64,000 nucleotides of DNA from JAFGVL01 sp963663245. Lineage in GTDB: Bacteria; Bacteroidota; Bacteroidia; Bacteroidales; Paludibacteraceae. The number at the start of each line of letters is the position of its first letter. The stretch's first letter is position 1. The position numbers and the translations under genes were made by a program. Of the stretch, positions 26,057 to 35,230 are shown piece by piece. The notes below the pieces were generated by a model. The model did no database searches and was not told where the DNA came from. It saw only the letters and a list, made by a program, of their open reading frames with translations. The stretch is from positions 744,001 through 808,000 of the forward strand of contig OY760143.1 of NCBI GenBank assembly GCA_963663245.1. Reading direction: 5' to 3'.

Positions 26057-26353
26057 ATGAATATAAAAATTCATGCCATTCATTTTGATATTTCAGATCA
26101 GCTTGAAGCATACGTAAACAAAAAGGTGAGTAAATTAAATAAATTAACTGATGAGATTATTAACGTTGATTTATATTTAAAGGTGACTAAGCCTGAGACT
26201 TCTTTGAATAAAGAGGCCGAGATTAAAGTGACGGTTCCAAACGCAGAGTTCTTTGCCTCAAAAATAAATAATACATTTGAAGCTTCTATTGATGCCGGAA
26301 TTGAGGCTATTGAGAAGCAAATTAAGAAATTCAAAGAAAAAGCAAGATCATAA
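26057..26353 (+). CDS. hpf: Ribosome hibernation promoting factor, short form
   Basis: This 98-residue HPF/RaiA-family protein binds the decoding centre of resting ribosomes. I chose the ATG at 26057, which has an AGGAG ribosome-binding site 6 bases upstream; the frame is open further upstream only by overlap with xerC. It reads MNIKIHAIHFDISDQLEAYV, with the basic C-terminus KQIKKFKEKARS. The C-terminal dimerisation domain of long HPF is absent, so it is the short type. The gene follows xerC by 19 bases. Confidence 0.92.
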   Translation: MNIKIHAIHFDISDQLEAYVNKKVSKLNKLTDEIINVDLYLKVTKPETSLNKEAEIKVTVPNAEFFASKINNTFEASIDAGIEAIEKQIKKFKEKARS

Positions 26354-26373
26354 TAAAAATTTAGAGAATTATT

Positions 26374-26404
26374 TTTGTATTTAAAAATAAATGCTCTACA
26401 TTTG
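26374..26404 (+). promoter_or_regulatory. Promoter of the tRNA-tuf operon
   Basis: TTTG at 26374-26377, a 19-base spacer and TACATTTG at 26397-26404 form a perfect consensus. The transcript start region CAAGCCGTTTT repeats that of rpsU. AAGCCG (26406-26411) can pair with CGGCTT (26433-26438), giving a leader hairpin. Confidence 0.85.
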
Positions 26405-26467
26405 CAAGCCGTTTTGACAGGTTGTGTTGAAGCGGCTTTTGATTCTATGTTTAAACGCTTTGTTAAT

Positions 26468-26541
26468 GCCTCTTTAGCTCAGTTGGCCAGAGCACGTGAT
26501 TTGTAATCTCGGGGTCGTTGGTTCGAATCCGACAAGAGGCT
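26468..26541 (+). tRNA. tRNA-Thr (anticodon UGU)
   Basis: Acceptor GCCTCTT pairs with AAGAGGC, the anticodon loop TTTGTAA gives UGU, and the T loop is TTCGAAT. One T-T mismatch is seen in the anticodon stem. CCA is not encoded. Confidence 0.95.
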
Positions 26542-26587
26542 CTTTTTAGGATAGGCAATAGTCAATCTGTTTTGTTGGAATAATTTA

Positions 26588-26670
26588 GGGCAGTTACCAG
26601 AGTGGCCAAATGGGGCAGACTGTAACTCTGCTGGCTTACGCCTACGGTGGTTCGAATCCACCACTGCCCA
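26588..26670 (+). tRNA. tRNA-Tyr (anticodon GUA)
   Basis: Acceptor GGGCAGT pairs with ACTGCCC, the anticodon loop CTGTAAC gives GUA, and there is a long variable arm as expected for bacterial tRNA-Tyr. Confidence 0.95.
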
Positions 26671-26757
26671 CTTTTTAAATTAAAAGTTAAAAGTGCAAAG
26701 TTGAAAATTGAAGAGTGATTCATTTTTCATCATCAACTTTTCATTATTAACTTATTT

Positions 26758-26830
26758 GCGGGAATAGCTCAGTTGATAGAGCATCAGCCTTCCAAGCTGA
26801 GGGTCGCGGGTTTGAGCCCCGTTTCCCGCT
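26758..26830 (+). tRNA. tRNA-Gly (anticodon UCC)
   Basis: Acceptor GCGGGAA pairs with TTCCCGC, and the anticodon loop CTTCCAA gives UCC. The T loop TTTGAGC is slightly unusual in having TTTG in place of TTCG. Confidence 0.93.
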
Positions 26831-26836
26831 CAAGCT

Positions 26837-26908
<72 letters not shown>

Positions 26909-26988
26909 CTGTATTGAACATAAAGTAGATAAAAATAGAAATTAAGTTTTAAGAAACATTATAAATCACTAATTAATAATTTTGAGTT

Positions 26989-28176
26989 ATGGCAAAAGAA
27001 CATTTTGACAGATCCAAACCACACGTTAACATTGGTACTATTGGCCACGTTGACCACGGTAAAACAACATTAACTGCTGCTATCACAACTGTGTTAGCAA
27101 AAGCAGGTCTTTCTGAATTGCGTTCATTCGATTCAATTGATAACGCTCCAGAAGAAAAAGAAAGAGGTATTACTATTAATACGGCACACGTTGAGTATAC
27201 AACTGCTAATCGTCACTATGCACACGTTGACTGTCCAGGTCACGCGGATTACGTAAAGAACATGGTAACTGGTGCTGCTCAAATGGATGGTGCTATTATT
27301 GTAGTAGCTGCAACTGATGGTCCTATGCCTCAAACTCGTGAGCATATTCTTTTAGCTCGTCAGGTGAACGTACCAAGAATCGTTGTTTTTATGAACAAAT
27401 GTGATATGGTTGATGACCCTGAAATGTTAGAATTAGTTGAAATGGAAATGAGAGAATTACTTTCATTCTACGAATTTGACGGTGATAATACTCCAATTAT
27501 TCAAGGTTCTGCTTTAGGTGGATTGAATGGTGTTAAAGAGTGGGAAGATAAAATTATGGAGCTTATGGAAGCTGTTGATACATGGATTCCAATTCCTCCA
27601 CGTGAAGTAGATAAACCTTTCTTAATGCCAGTTGAAGATGTGTTCTCTATTACAGGTCGAGGAACAGTTGCTACAGGTCGTATTGAAACTGGTATCATCA
27701 AAACTGGAGAAGAGGTTCAAATTATTGGTCTTGGAGCAGAAGCTAAAAAATCTGTAATTACAGGTGTTGAAATGTTCCGTAAGATTTTGGATGAAGGTCA
27801 AGCTGGTGATAACGTTGGTTTATTACTACGTGGTGTTGACAAAGAAGAAATTAAACGTGGTATGGTAATTACTCACCCTGGAAAAGTTACACCTCATACT
27901 ACAGTTAAGGCTGAGGTGTATATCTTGAAAAAAGAAGAAGGTGGACGTCATACTCCATTCCATAACAAATACCGTCCTCAATTTTATATTCGTACGTTAG
28001 ATGTTACCGGTGAAATTACTCTTCCAGAAGGAACAGAAATGGTTATGCCTGGTGATAACGTGACGATATCAATTCAATTGATTTACCCAGTTGCTTGTAG
28101 CGTAGGATTACGTTTCGCTATTCGCGAAGGTGGTCGTACGGTAGGTGCGGGTCAGATTACTGAAATTGTTGAGTAA
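26989..28176 (+). CDS. tuf: Elongation factor Tu
   Basis: EF-Tu carries aminoacyl-tRNA to the ribosome. The 395-residue protein starts MAKEHFDRSKPHVNIGTIGH and has all GTPase motifs: GHVDHGKT (about 18-25), the catalytic His in DCPGHADYV (near 81-89) and NKCD (near 136-139), followed by two beta-barrel domains. It lies between four tRNA genes and tRNA-Trp-secE-nusG, the usual bacterial order. It is likely cotranscribed with the upstream tRNAs from the promoter at 26.4 kb. Confidence 0.98.
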   Translation: MAKEHFDRSKPHVNIGTIGHVDHGKTTLTAAITTVLAKAGLSELRSFDSIDNAPEEKERGITINTAHVEYTTANRHYAHVDCPGHADYVKNMVTGAAQMDGAIIVVAATDGPMPQTREHILLARQVNVPRIVVFMNKCDMVDDPEMLELVEMEMRELLSFYEFDGDNTPIIQGSALGGLNGVKEWEDKIMELMEAVDTWIPIPPREVDKPFLMPVEDVFSITGRGTVATGRIETGIIKTGEEVQIIGLGAEAKKSVITGVEMFRKILDEGQAGDNVGLLLRGVDKEEIKRGMVITHPGKVTPHTTVKAEVYILKKEEGGRHTPFHNKYRPQFYIRTLDVTGEITLPEGTEMVMPGDNVTISIQLIYPVACSVGLRFAIREGGRTVGAGQITEIVE

Positions 28177-28190
28177 TTTTAAACTTATTT

Positions 28191-28220
28191 TAACAGTGAC
28201 AAAGTAATTTGTCACCGTTA
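28191..28220 (+). other. Hairpin between tuf and tRNA-Trp
   Basis: GTGACAAA and TTTGTCAC pair across GTAA, extended by TAAC/GTTA past one mismatch. There is no T-run, so it is more likely a processing or pausing structure that releases tRNA-Trp from the tuf-secE transcript than a terminator. Confidence 0.55.
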
Positions 28221-28224
28221 ATTT

Positions 28225-28297
28225 ACGGGTCTAGCTCAGTTGGTAGAGCACTGGTCTCCAAAACCAGGTGTCGGGAGTTCGAGCCTCTCGACCCGTG
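28225..28297 (+). tRNA. tRNA-Trp (anticodon CCA)
   Basis: Acceptor ACGGGTC pairs with GACCCGT, the anticodon loop CTCCAAA gives CCA, and the T loop is TTCGAGC. It lies 19 bases before secE. Confidence 0.95.
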
Positions 28298-28315
28298 CAA
28301 ATTCAATTTTAAAGA

Positions 28316-28504
28316 ATGAAGATTATTAACTATATCAAAGAGTCATATTCAGAACTCGCCCATAAAGTTTCTTGGCCAACGGTTCAAGAGCTAACAAACA
28401 GTGCAGTTGTTGTATTAGTAGCTTCCCTAATAATATCGCTAATTGTTTGGCTTATGGATTTAGGTTTTGAAAATCTCATGACCTTAATTTACAAGGTACT
28501 CTAA
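28316..28504 (+). CDS. secE: Preprotein translocase subunit SecE
   Basis: SecE stabilises SecY in the protein-conducting channel of the inner membrane. The 62-residue form has the conserved amphipathic segment ELAHKVSWPTVQELTNSA (about 13-30) followed by one membrane helix (about 31-52). This is the short, single-helix type usual outside the enterobacteria. It lies between tRNA-Trp and nusG, as in most bacteria. Confidence 0.95.
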   Translation: MKIINYIKESYSELAHKVSWPTVQELTNSAVVVLVASLIISLIVWLMDLGFENLMTLIYKVL

Positions 28505-28520
28505 CTCAAAGGTAATTCAA

Positions 28521-29066
28521 ATGTCGGAAACAGGAATGAAATGGTATGTTTTACGTGCCATTAGTGGTAAAGAAAGCAAGGTGAAGGAATATCTTGAAGC
28601 AGAAATCAAGAATACTGATCTTGAAAAATATGTTGGACAGATTTTAATCCCAACAGAAAAGGTATACCAAATCCGTAACGGCAAGAAGATTACTAAAGAA
28701 CGCAGTTATTTGCCAGGGTATATTATAATTGAGATTGATTTAGTTGGTGAAATTGCTCACCGCTTAAAAAATATACCAAATGTAATTGGTTTTTTAGGTG
28801 GAAAGATGAATAAGCCAACACCACTTCGTCAATCAGAAGTTAACAGAATTTTAGGTTCTGTTGATGAACTTCAAGAAACAGGAGAGGAAATCAATATCCC
28901 TTACTATGAAGGTGAATCTGTAAAAGTGGTTTTTGGACCATTTAGCGGATTTAGTGGAATAATTCAGGATGTTAGCAATGAGAAAAAGAAACTCAAGGTA
29001 GAAGTTAAGATATTCGGGCGTAAAACACCGCTCGAATTAGGTTTCACGCAAGTAGAAAAGGAATAG
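28521..29066 (+). CDS. nusG: Transcription termination/antitermination factor NusG
   Basis: NusG binds RNA polymerase and links it to Rho or the ribosome. The 181-residue protein has the NGN domain (about 1-115: MKWYVLRAISGKESKVKEYL, then LPGYIIIEIDL) and a C-terminal KOW domain with VKVVFGPFSGFSGIIQDV (about 136-153). It follows secE by 16 bases and leads into the ribosomal protein genes. Bacteroidota often carry extra NusG-like proteins for capsule loci; this one, by context, is the housekeeping copy. Confidence 0.97.
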   Translation: MSETGMKWYVLRAISGKESKVKEYLEAEIKNTDLEKYVGQILIPTEKVYQIRNGKKITKERSYLPGYIIIEIDLVGEIAHRLKNIPNVIGFLGGKMNKPTPLRQSEVNRILGSVDELQETGEEINIPYYEGESVKVVFGPFSGFSGIIQDVSNEKKKLKVEVKIFGRKTPLELGFTQVEKE

Positions 29067-29130
29067 GTCTGTGATATTTTAATGTTACGCACAGTTATTC
29101 TTTTTAAACAATTCAAAAACAAATATTATT

Positions 29131-29574
29131 ATGGCTAAAGAAATTGCTGGACTAATCAAATTGCAAATTAGAGGAGGTGCAGCAAATCCATCTCCACCAG
29201 TTGGTCCTGCCTTAGGAGCTAAGGGGATTAATATCATGGAGTTTTGCAAACAATTTAATGCCAGAACTCAAGAGAAAGCAGGTAAAATTTTACCTGTTGT
29301 TATCACGTATTATGCAGATAAGTCTTTCGATTTTATTGTTAAAACACCTCCAGTTGCAGTTCAATTATTAGAAGCAGCTAAATTAAAAGGTGGAAGTCCA
29401 GAACCTAACCGAAATAAAGTGGCAGAAATCACTTGGGAAAAGGTACAGACTATAGCAGAAGATAAAATGGTCGATTTAAACTGTTTCACAGTAGACTCTG
29501 CAATGAAAATGGTTGCAGGAACAGCGAGAAGTATGGGTATTGTTGTAAAAGGCACTTTCCCGGTTAATAATTAA
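29131..29574 (+). CDS. rplK: Ribosomal protein uL11
   Basis: uL11 binds 23S rRNA at the GTPase-associated centre. The 147-residue protein shows the family start AKEIAGLIKLQIRGGAANPSPPVGPALGAKG in its first 40 residues and the C-terminal rRNA-binding domain ending AGTARSMGIVVKG. It leads the L11-L1-L10-L7/L12 group, which is followed by the RNA polymerase genes. Confidence 0.98.
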   Translation: MAKEIAGLIKLQIRGGAANPSPPVGPALGAKGINIMEFCKQFNARTQEKAGKILPVVITYYADKSFDFIVKTPPVAVQLLEAAKLKGGSPEPNRNKVAEITWEKVQTIAEDKMVDLNCFTVDSAMKMVAGTARSMGIVVKGTFPVNN

Positions 29575-29592
29575 TAAAACTTCAATTAAAAA

Positions 29593-30291
29593 ATGGGTAA
29601 ACTTACAAAAAATCAAAAGTTAGCTGCTGAGAAGATTGAAGAAGGGAAAATCTATTCGTTGAAAGAAGCTGCAAATTTAGTAAAAGAAGTAACTGCTACT
29701 AAATTTGATTCTTCTATTGATGTAGATGTGCGTTTAGGTGTTGATCCTCGTAAAGCAAACCAAATGATTCGTGGAGTAGTTTCACTTCCACACGGAACTG
29801 GTAAGCAGATAAGAGTATTAGCATTATGTACTCCCGACTTAGAAGCAGAGGCTAAAGAAGCAGGTGCTGAATATGTTGGTCTTGATGAATATGTAGAGAA
29901 AATCAAAGGTGGTTGGACTGATATTGACGTAATTATCACAATGCCTTCTATTATGGGTAAAATTGGTGCTTTAGGTAAAGTGTTAGGTCCTCGTGGTCTT
30001 ATGCCAAATCCTAAAAGTGGTACTGTTACCAATGATATAGGTAAAGCGGTAAAAGAGGTTAAACAAGGTAAAATTGACTTTAAAGTTGATAAATTCGGAA
30101 TTATACATACTTCAATAGGAAAAGTATCTTTCACAGCTGACCAAATTGTTGGTAATGCTAAAGAATTCATTACAACTTTAATGAAAATGAAACCATCTTC
30201 GACTAAAGGTGTATATGTTAAAAGCATTTATCTTTCAAGTACAATGAGTCCGGGTATTAAAATAGACCCTAAAACGGTAGAAGAAATTTAA
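29593..30291 (+). CDS. rplA: Ribosomal protein uL1
   Basis: uL1 forms the mobile L1 stalk at the E site of the large subunit and in many bacteria represses the L11 operon by binding its mRNA. The 232-residue protein has the conserved VRLGVDPRKANQMIRGVVSLPHGTGK stretch (about 45-72) and GPRGLMPNPKSGT (about 133-145). It lies 18 bases after rplK. The long antisense reading frame across it is a composition artefact. Confidence 0.98.
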   Translation: MGKLTKNQKLAAEKIEEGKIYSLKEAANLVKEVTATKFDSSIDVDVRLGVDPRKANQMIRGVVSLPHGTGKQIRVLALCTPDLEAEAKEAGAEYVGLDEYVEKIKGGWTDIDVIITMPSIMGKIGALGKVLGPRGLMPNPKSGTVTNDIGKAVKEVKQGKIDFKVDKFGIIHTSIGKVSFTADQIVGNAKEFITTLMKMKPSSTKGVYVKSIYLSSTMSPGIKIDPKTVEEI

Positions 30292-30302
30292 TAAAAGAAC
30301 TT

Positions 30303-30824
30303 ATGAAAAAAGAAGATAAAAGCTTAATTATAGATCAAATTAAAGCTACAATAGGAGAATATAGTCATCTTTATCTTGCTGATATTGGTGGTTTAAGTTC
30401 TGTACAATCAAGTGATTTAAGAAGATTGTGTCATAAACAAGATGTGAAGCTTGTTGTTGTTAAAAATACTTTGTTGAAAAAGGCAATGGAAACATCTGAA
30501 ACAGATTATTCTGAGCTTTTTGATACTTTGATTGGAAACACATCTTTGATGCTTTCAAATGCTGGAAACGTACCTGCTAAATTAATTAAAGAATTTAGTA
30601 AGGCTAACGATAAACCTGTATTAAAAGCAGCATATGTTGAACAAAGTTTCTATTTAGGAGCTGATCAACTTGAGACCTTAGTTAGCATTAAGTCTAAAAA
30701 TGAACTTCTTGGTGAGATTATTGGATTACTCCAATCACCTGCTAAGAATGTTGTGTCCGCACTCCAATCAGGAGGCAGTAAACTTCACGGCGTGTTAGAT
30801 ACATTAGCCGCGAAAGCAGAATAA
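30303..30824 (+). CDS. rplJ: Ribosomal protein uL10
   Basis: uL10 is the base of the L7/L12 stalk; its C-terminal helix binds the L7/L12 dimers. The 173-residue protein has the N-terminal rRNA-binding domain (DLRRLCHKQDVKLVVVKNTLLKKAME, about 38-63) and a C-terminal helix. The gap from rplA is only 11 bases, so there is no long L10 leader of the E. coli kind. Confidence 0.97.
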   Translation: MKKEDKSLIIDQIKATIGEYSHLYLADIGGLSSVQSSDLRRLCHKQDVKLVVVKNTLLKKAMETSETDYSELFDTLIGNTSLMLSNAGNVPAKLIKEFSKANDKPVLKAAYVEQSFYLGADQLETLVSIKSKNELLGEIIGLLQSPAKNVVSALQSGGSKLHGVLDTLAAKAE

Positions 30825-30867
30825 AATATACAAATAAATAATAAACATAACTTAAAATATAAGTAAA

Positions 30868-31242
30868 ATGGCAGATTTAAAATCTTTTGCAGATCAATTA
30901 GTTAACTTAACAGTTAAAGAAGTAAATGAGTTAGCTCAAATTTTAAAAGACGAGTATGGTATCGAACCTGCTGCTGCAGCTGTTGCTGTTGCAGGTCCTG
31001 CTGCGGCTGGTGCTGAAGCAGCTGAAGAAAAATCAGAGTTTGATGTAATTCTTAAAGCAGCTGGCGCTAATAAATTAGCAATCGTTAAATTAGTAAAAGA
31101 ATTAACAGGTCTTGGCTTGAAAGAAGCTAAAGATTTAGTTGATGGTGCACCTTCAGCATTAAAAGAAGGTATTGCTAAAGATGAAGCAGATGCTTTGAAA
31201 AAGCAACTTGAAGAAGGTGGAGCTGAAGTAGAGCTTAAGTAA
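30868..31242 (+). CDS. rplL: Ribosomal protein bL12 (L7/L12)
   Basis: L7/L12 recruits translation GTPases to the ribosome. The 124-residue protein has the N-terminal dimer domain (ADLKSFADQLVNLTVKEVNELAQIL), an Ala-rich hinge (about 32-52) and the C-terminal factor-binding domain with KLAIVKLVKELTGLGLKEAKDLVDGAPS. It is followed by a strong hairpin before rpoB. Confidence 0.98.
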   Translation: MADLKSFADQLVNLTVKEVNELAQILKDEYGIEPAAAAVAVAGPAAAGAEAAEEKSEFDVILKAAGANKLAIVKLVKELTGLGLKEAKDLVDGAPSALKEGIAKDEADALKKQLEEGGAEVELK

Positions 31243-31265
31243 TTGACTCGTTATAATAGAGTTAC

Positions 31266-31304
31266 GGTTTAGAACCCCGGTATACCGGGGCTCTAAACCT
31301 TTTT
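31266..31304 (+). terminator. Hairpin with T-run between rplL and rpoB
   Basis: GGTTTAGA and CCCCGG pair with CCGGGG and TCTAAACC around TATA, with one mismatch, and TTTTT follows. It has the form of a rho-independent terminator. Between these two genes it is probably a partial attenuator, which would lower rpoBC relative to ribosomal protein output, or a processing site. Confidence 0.75.
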
Positions 31305-31348
31305 ATGTATATATAAATATAATTAAGTTCACTTAATATCTTTGACGC

Positions 31349-34300
31349 ATGTCTTCAATCATAGAAAATCAAAGAATTAACTTTGCTTCTATTCAAAATC
31401 CGTTAAAATATCCGGATTTTCTAGAAGTTCAATTAAAGTCCTTTAAGGATTTCTTTCAACTTGATACTCCTGCAGAAAGGAGAAATAACGAGGGTTTATA
31501 TAAAGTATTTGCTGAGAATTTTCCTATAGCAGATACTCGTAATAACTTCATACTCGAGTTTCTCGATTACTACGTAGATCCTCCCCGCTATACTATCGAA
31601 GAGTGTATAGAAAGAGGTTTAACTTATAGTGTGCCTTTAAAAGCTAAGCTAAAGTTATATTGTACTGATCCAGAACATGAGGATTTTGATACTGTTATAC
31701 AAGATGTATATCTTGGTCCTATTCCATATATGACCGTTAAAGGTACATTTGTTGTAAATGGTGCTGAAAGAGTTGTAGTTTCACAGCTTCATAGATCACC
31801 AGGTGTATTCTTTGGACAAAGTGTACACGCAAATGGTACAAAATTATATTCTGCTAGAATTATTCCATTCAAAGGCTCTTGGATAGAGTTTGCAACTGAT
31901 ATAAATAATGTCATGTATGCATACATTGACCGTAAGAAGAAACTTCCGGTTACAACTTTACTACGAGCAATTGGTTTTGAGAGTGATAAAGATATTTTAG
32001 AAATATTTGGTCTAGCTGAAGAATTTAAGGTAAATAAAACTAGTCTTAAAAAATTAGTGGGTCGTAAATTGGCTGCTCGTGTTCTAAAAACATGGGTAGA
32101 AGATTTTGTAGATGAAGATACTGGCGAAGTTACTACTATCGAACGTAATGAGGTTATCATTGATAGAGAAGTTATCATTGAAACTAGCCATATTGAAGAA
32201 ATACTTGATTCAAACTCTCAAACAATTCTACTTCATAAAGAAGATCAGAATTTGAATGATTTTGCAATCATTTATAATACGCTACAAAAAGACCCAAGTA
32301 ACTCAGAAAAAGAAGCAGTTCTTTATATATATCGCCAACTTCGTAATGCAGAACCAGCAGATGATGCTACTGCACGTGAAGTTATCAACGGCTTATTTTT
32401 CTCTGAAAAGAGATATGACTTAGGTGATGTAGGTAGATATCGTATCAACAAAAAGTTAAACCTTACCACTGATGGTGATGTAAGAGTTTTGACAAAAGAG
32501 GATATCATTGAAATTATTAGATATTTAATTCAATTGATCAATTCTAAAGCTGATGTGGATGATATTGATCATTTAAGTAACCGTCGTGTAAGAACCGTTG
32601 GTGAGCAATTAAATAATCAATTTGGTGTAGGTTTGGCTCGTATGGCTAGAACTATTCGTGAACGAATGAATGTTCGTGATAACGAAGTATTTACACCAAT
32701 TGATCTGATTAACGCTAAGACGATATCGTCTGTTATCAATTCATTTTTTGGGACAAATGCTTTATCTCAGTTTATGGATCAAACCAATCCATTAGCTGAA
32801 ATTACACATAAACGTCGTATGTCTGCACTTGGGCCTGGTGGTCTTTCTCGTGAAAGAGCAGGGTTTGAGGTGCGTGATGTACACTTCACGCATTATGGTC
32901 GACTTTGTCCGATTGAAACTCCTGAGGGACCAAATATTGGTCTAATCTCATCTTTATGTGTATATGCAAAAATCAATGAGTTAGGATTTATTTCTACACC
33001 TTACCGTAAGGTAGAAAAAAGTAAAGTTGATTTAACTCAAGAAGGTGTTATTTATTTAACAGCAGAGGAAGAAGAACAACAAGTAATTGCACAAGGTAAT
33101 GCTCCATTGTCTGATAAAGGAGATTTTGTTCGTGAAAAAGTAAAATCACGTTTAGATGCAGATTTTCCTGTTGTAGGACCAGAAGAAGTAAATTTGATGG
33201 ATGTATCTCCAACTCAAATTGCTTCAATTGCAGCATCACTTATTCCTTTCTTAGAGCATGATGATGCTAACCGTGCCTTAATGGGTTCGAATATGATGCG
33301 TCAAGCTGTTCCTTTATTAAGATGCGATTCTCCAATTGTTGGAACAGGTATTGAAGAGCAGTTAATAAAAGATTCAAGAACTCAAATTGCAGCAGAAAAA
33401 AATGGTGTTATTGAGTTTGTAGATTCAACTTGTATCAAAGTAAAATACGAACGCAGTCAAGAAGAAGAATTTGTAAGTTTCGATGATGATATAGTTACCT
33501 ATAACTTACCGAAGTTCTTAAAAACGAATCAGAGTACTACTGTTGATTTACGTCCTATTATAAAACGTGGTGATGTGGTTGTTCCTGGACAAATACTAAC
33601 TGAAGGTTATGCGAGTCAAAAGGGTGAATTAGCTCTTGGTAAAAACTTGCAAGTTGCCTTTATGCCTTGGAAAGGATATAACTTTGAGGATGCGATTGTA
33701 ATTAATGAACGTGTTGTTAAGGAAGATGTATTTACATCTATTCATGTTGACGAATACTCTCTTGAGGTAAGAGAAACTAAACGTGGTATGGAAGAACTTA
33801 CTTCTGATATACCAAATGTTAGTGAAGAAGCAACAAAAGACCTTGACGAAAACGGAATTATTCGTATTGGAGCTCAAGTTAAACCAGGTGATATATTGAT
33901 TGGTAAGATTACCCCAAAAGGAGAGTCTGACCCTTCGCCAGAAGAAAAACTTTTAAGAGCTATATTTGGAGATAAAGCAGGAGATGTAAAAGATGCATCT
34001 TTAAAGGCTAGCCCTTCTTTATCAGGAACAGTAATTGAAAAACGTTTATTCTCTAAATCAGTGAAAAATAGAAAATCTAAGTTGTTAGATAAAGCTGTTC
34101 TTCCTAAATTAGATGAAGAGTTTGATGCTGAAATTGCAGCATTAAAAACTGTTCTTATTGAGAAACTAATGGTGCTTACTAGTGGTAAAACATCTCAAGG
34201 TGTAAAAGATTACTTAGGTAATGAAATTATACCAAAAGGAAGTAAGTTTACTCAAAAAGCCTTGAATGAAATAGATTTTACAGCAGTTTATGTTAGTAAG

Positions 34301-35161
34301 TGGACTACTGATGCTCATAAGAATGATATGATTCATGATGTTATTGGTAATTTCCTTAGAAGACAAAAAGAATTGGATGCAAAATTAAAGAGAAAGAAAT
34401 ATAATATTACTATTGGAGATGAGCTTCCAGCAGGAACGGTACAGTTAGCAAAAGTTTATATTGCTAAGAAGCGTAAAATCCGTGTTGGAGATAAGATGGC
34501 AGGTCGTCATGGTAATAAAGGTATTGTTTCTCGTATTGTACGTGAAGAAGATATGCCATTTTTGGAGGATGGAACTCCTGTAGATATTGTGCTAAATCCT
34601 CTTGGGGTACCATCTCGTATGAACCTTGGTCAGATTTTCGAAACGGTTCTTGGTTGGGCTGGTAAAAATTTAGGAGTTAAATTTGCAACCCCAATTTTTG
34701 ATGGTGCAAGTATGGATGACATGAATGAATGGACAGATAAAGCTGGTGTGCCTAAATATGGTAAGACATATTTATACGATGGTGGTACTGGTGTTCGTTT
34801 TGATCAAACTGCAACAGTAGGTGTTATCTATATGCTGAAACTAGGTCATATGGTTGAAGATAAAATGCATGCTCGTTCAATAGGACCTTATTCATTAATC
34901 ACACAGCAACCACTTGGAGGTAAAGCTCAGTTTGGTGGTCAACGTTTTGGTGAAATGGAAGTTTGGGCTCTAGAAGCATTTGGAGCAGCTCATATTCTTC
35001 AAGAAATTCTTACCATTAAATCAGATGATGTAATGGGCCGTGCTCGTGCCTATGAAGCCATTGTTAAAGGTGAGACCATGCCATCAGCAGGCATACCTGA
35101 ATCTCTTAATGTATTATTACATGAATTAAGAGGATTAGGACTAAGTATTAATTTGGAATAA
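31349..35161 (+). CDS. rpoB: RNA polymerase beta subunit
   Basis: This is the catalytic beta subunit, 1270 residues, the usual Bacteroidota length. The rifampicin-pocket segment reads FFGTNALSQFMDQTNPLAEI then THKRRMSALGPGG, and keeps the residues equivalent to E. coli Asp516, His526 and Ser531, so it looks rifampicin-sensitive in this region. Other conserved parts include KMAGRHGNKG and LGVPSRMNLGQIFE. It starts 45 bases after the rplL-rpoB hairpin, and rpoC follows after 69 bases. Confidence 0.99.
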   Translation: MSSIIENQRINFASIQNPLKYPDFLEVQLKSFKDFFQLDTPAERRNNEGLYKVFAENFPIADTRNNFILEFLDYYVDPPRYTIEECIERGLTYSVPLKAKLKLYCTDPEHEDFDTVIQDVYLGPIPYMTVKGTFVVNGAERVVVSQLHRSPGVFFGQSVHANGTKLYSARIIPFKGSWIEFATDINNVMYAYIDRKKKLPVTTLLRAIGFESDKDILEIFGLAEEFKVNKTSLKKLVGRKLAARVLKTWVEDFVDEDTGEVTTIERNEVIIDREVIIETSHIEEILDSNSQTILLHKEDQNLNDFAIIYNTLQKDPSNSEKEAVLYIYRQLRNAEPADDATAREVINGLFFSEKRYDLGDVGRYRINKKLNLTTDGDVRVLTKEDIIEIIRYLIQLINSKADVDDIDHLSNRRVRTVGEQLNNQFGVGLARMARTIRERMNVRDNEVFTPIDLINAKTISSVINSFFGTNALSQFMDQTNPLAEITHKRRMSALGPGGLSRERAGFEVRDVHFTHYGRLCPIETPEGPNIGLISSLCVYAKINELGFISTPYRKVEKSKVDLTQEGVIYLTAEEEEQQVIAQGNAPLSDKGDFVREKVKSRLDADFPVVGPEEVNLMDVSPTQIASIAASLIPFLEHDDANRALMGSNMMRQAVPLLRCDSPIVGTGIEEQLIKDSRTQIAAEKNGVIEFVDSTCIKVKYERSQEEEFVSFDDDIVTYNLPKFLKTNQSTTVDLRPIIKRGDVVVPGQILTEGYASQKGELALGKNLQVAFMPWKGYNFEDAIVINERVVKEDVFTSIHVDEYSLEVRETKRGMEELTSDIPNVSEEATKDLDENGIIRIGAQVKPGDILIGKITPKGESDPSPEEKLLRAIFGDKAGDVKDASLKASPSLSGTVIEKRLFSKSVKNRKSKLLDKAVLPKLDEEFDAEIAALKTVLIEKLMVLTSGKTSQGVKDYLGNEIIPKGSKFTQKALNEIDFTAVYVSKWTTDAHKNDMIHDVIGNFLRRQKELDAKLKRKKYNITIGDELPAGTVQLAKVYIAKKRKIRVGDKMAGRHGNKGIVSRIVREEDMPFLEDGTPVDIVLNPLGVPSRMNLGQIFETVLGWAGKNLGVKFATPIFDGASMDDMNEWTDKAGVPKYGKTYLYDGGTGVRFDQTATVGVIYMLKLGHMVEDKMHARSIGPYSLITQQPLGGKAQFGGQRFGEMEVWALEAFGAAHILQEILTIKSDDVMGRARAYEAIVKGETMPSAGIPESLNVLLHELRGLGLSINLE

Positions 35162-35175
35162 ATAAATCCCGCATA

Positions 35176-35207
35176 GAGAGTAATTCTGTTTTTACAGAAT
35201 TATTCTC
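35176..35207 (+). other. Hairpin between rpoB and rpoC
   Basis: A 14-bp stem (one G-T pair) encloses a TTTT loop, and AAGCTTTAAGCTT follows. No T-run is present, so it is likely an mRNA structure or processing site within the rpoBC transcript. Confidence 0.55.
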
Positions 35208-35230
35208 GAAGCTTTAAGCTTATTATATTT

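Noticed and set aside
29652..30227. 191-codon open frame antisense to rplA
   Set aside because: rplA is a clear ribosomal protein on the other strand; the antisense frame has no family features or ribosome-binding site.
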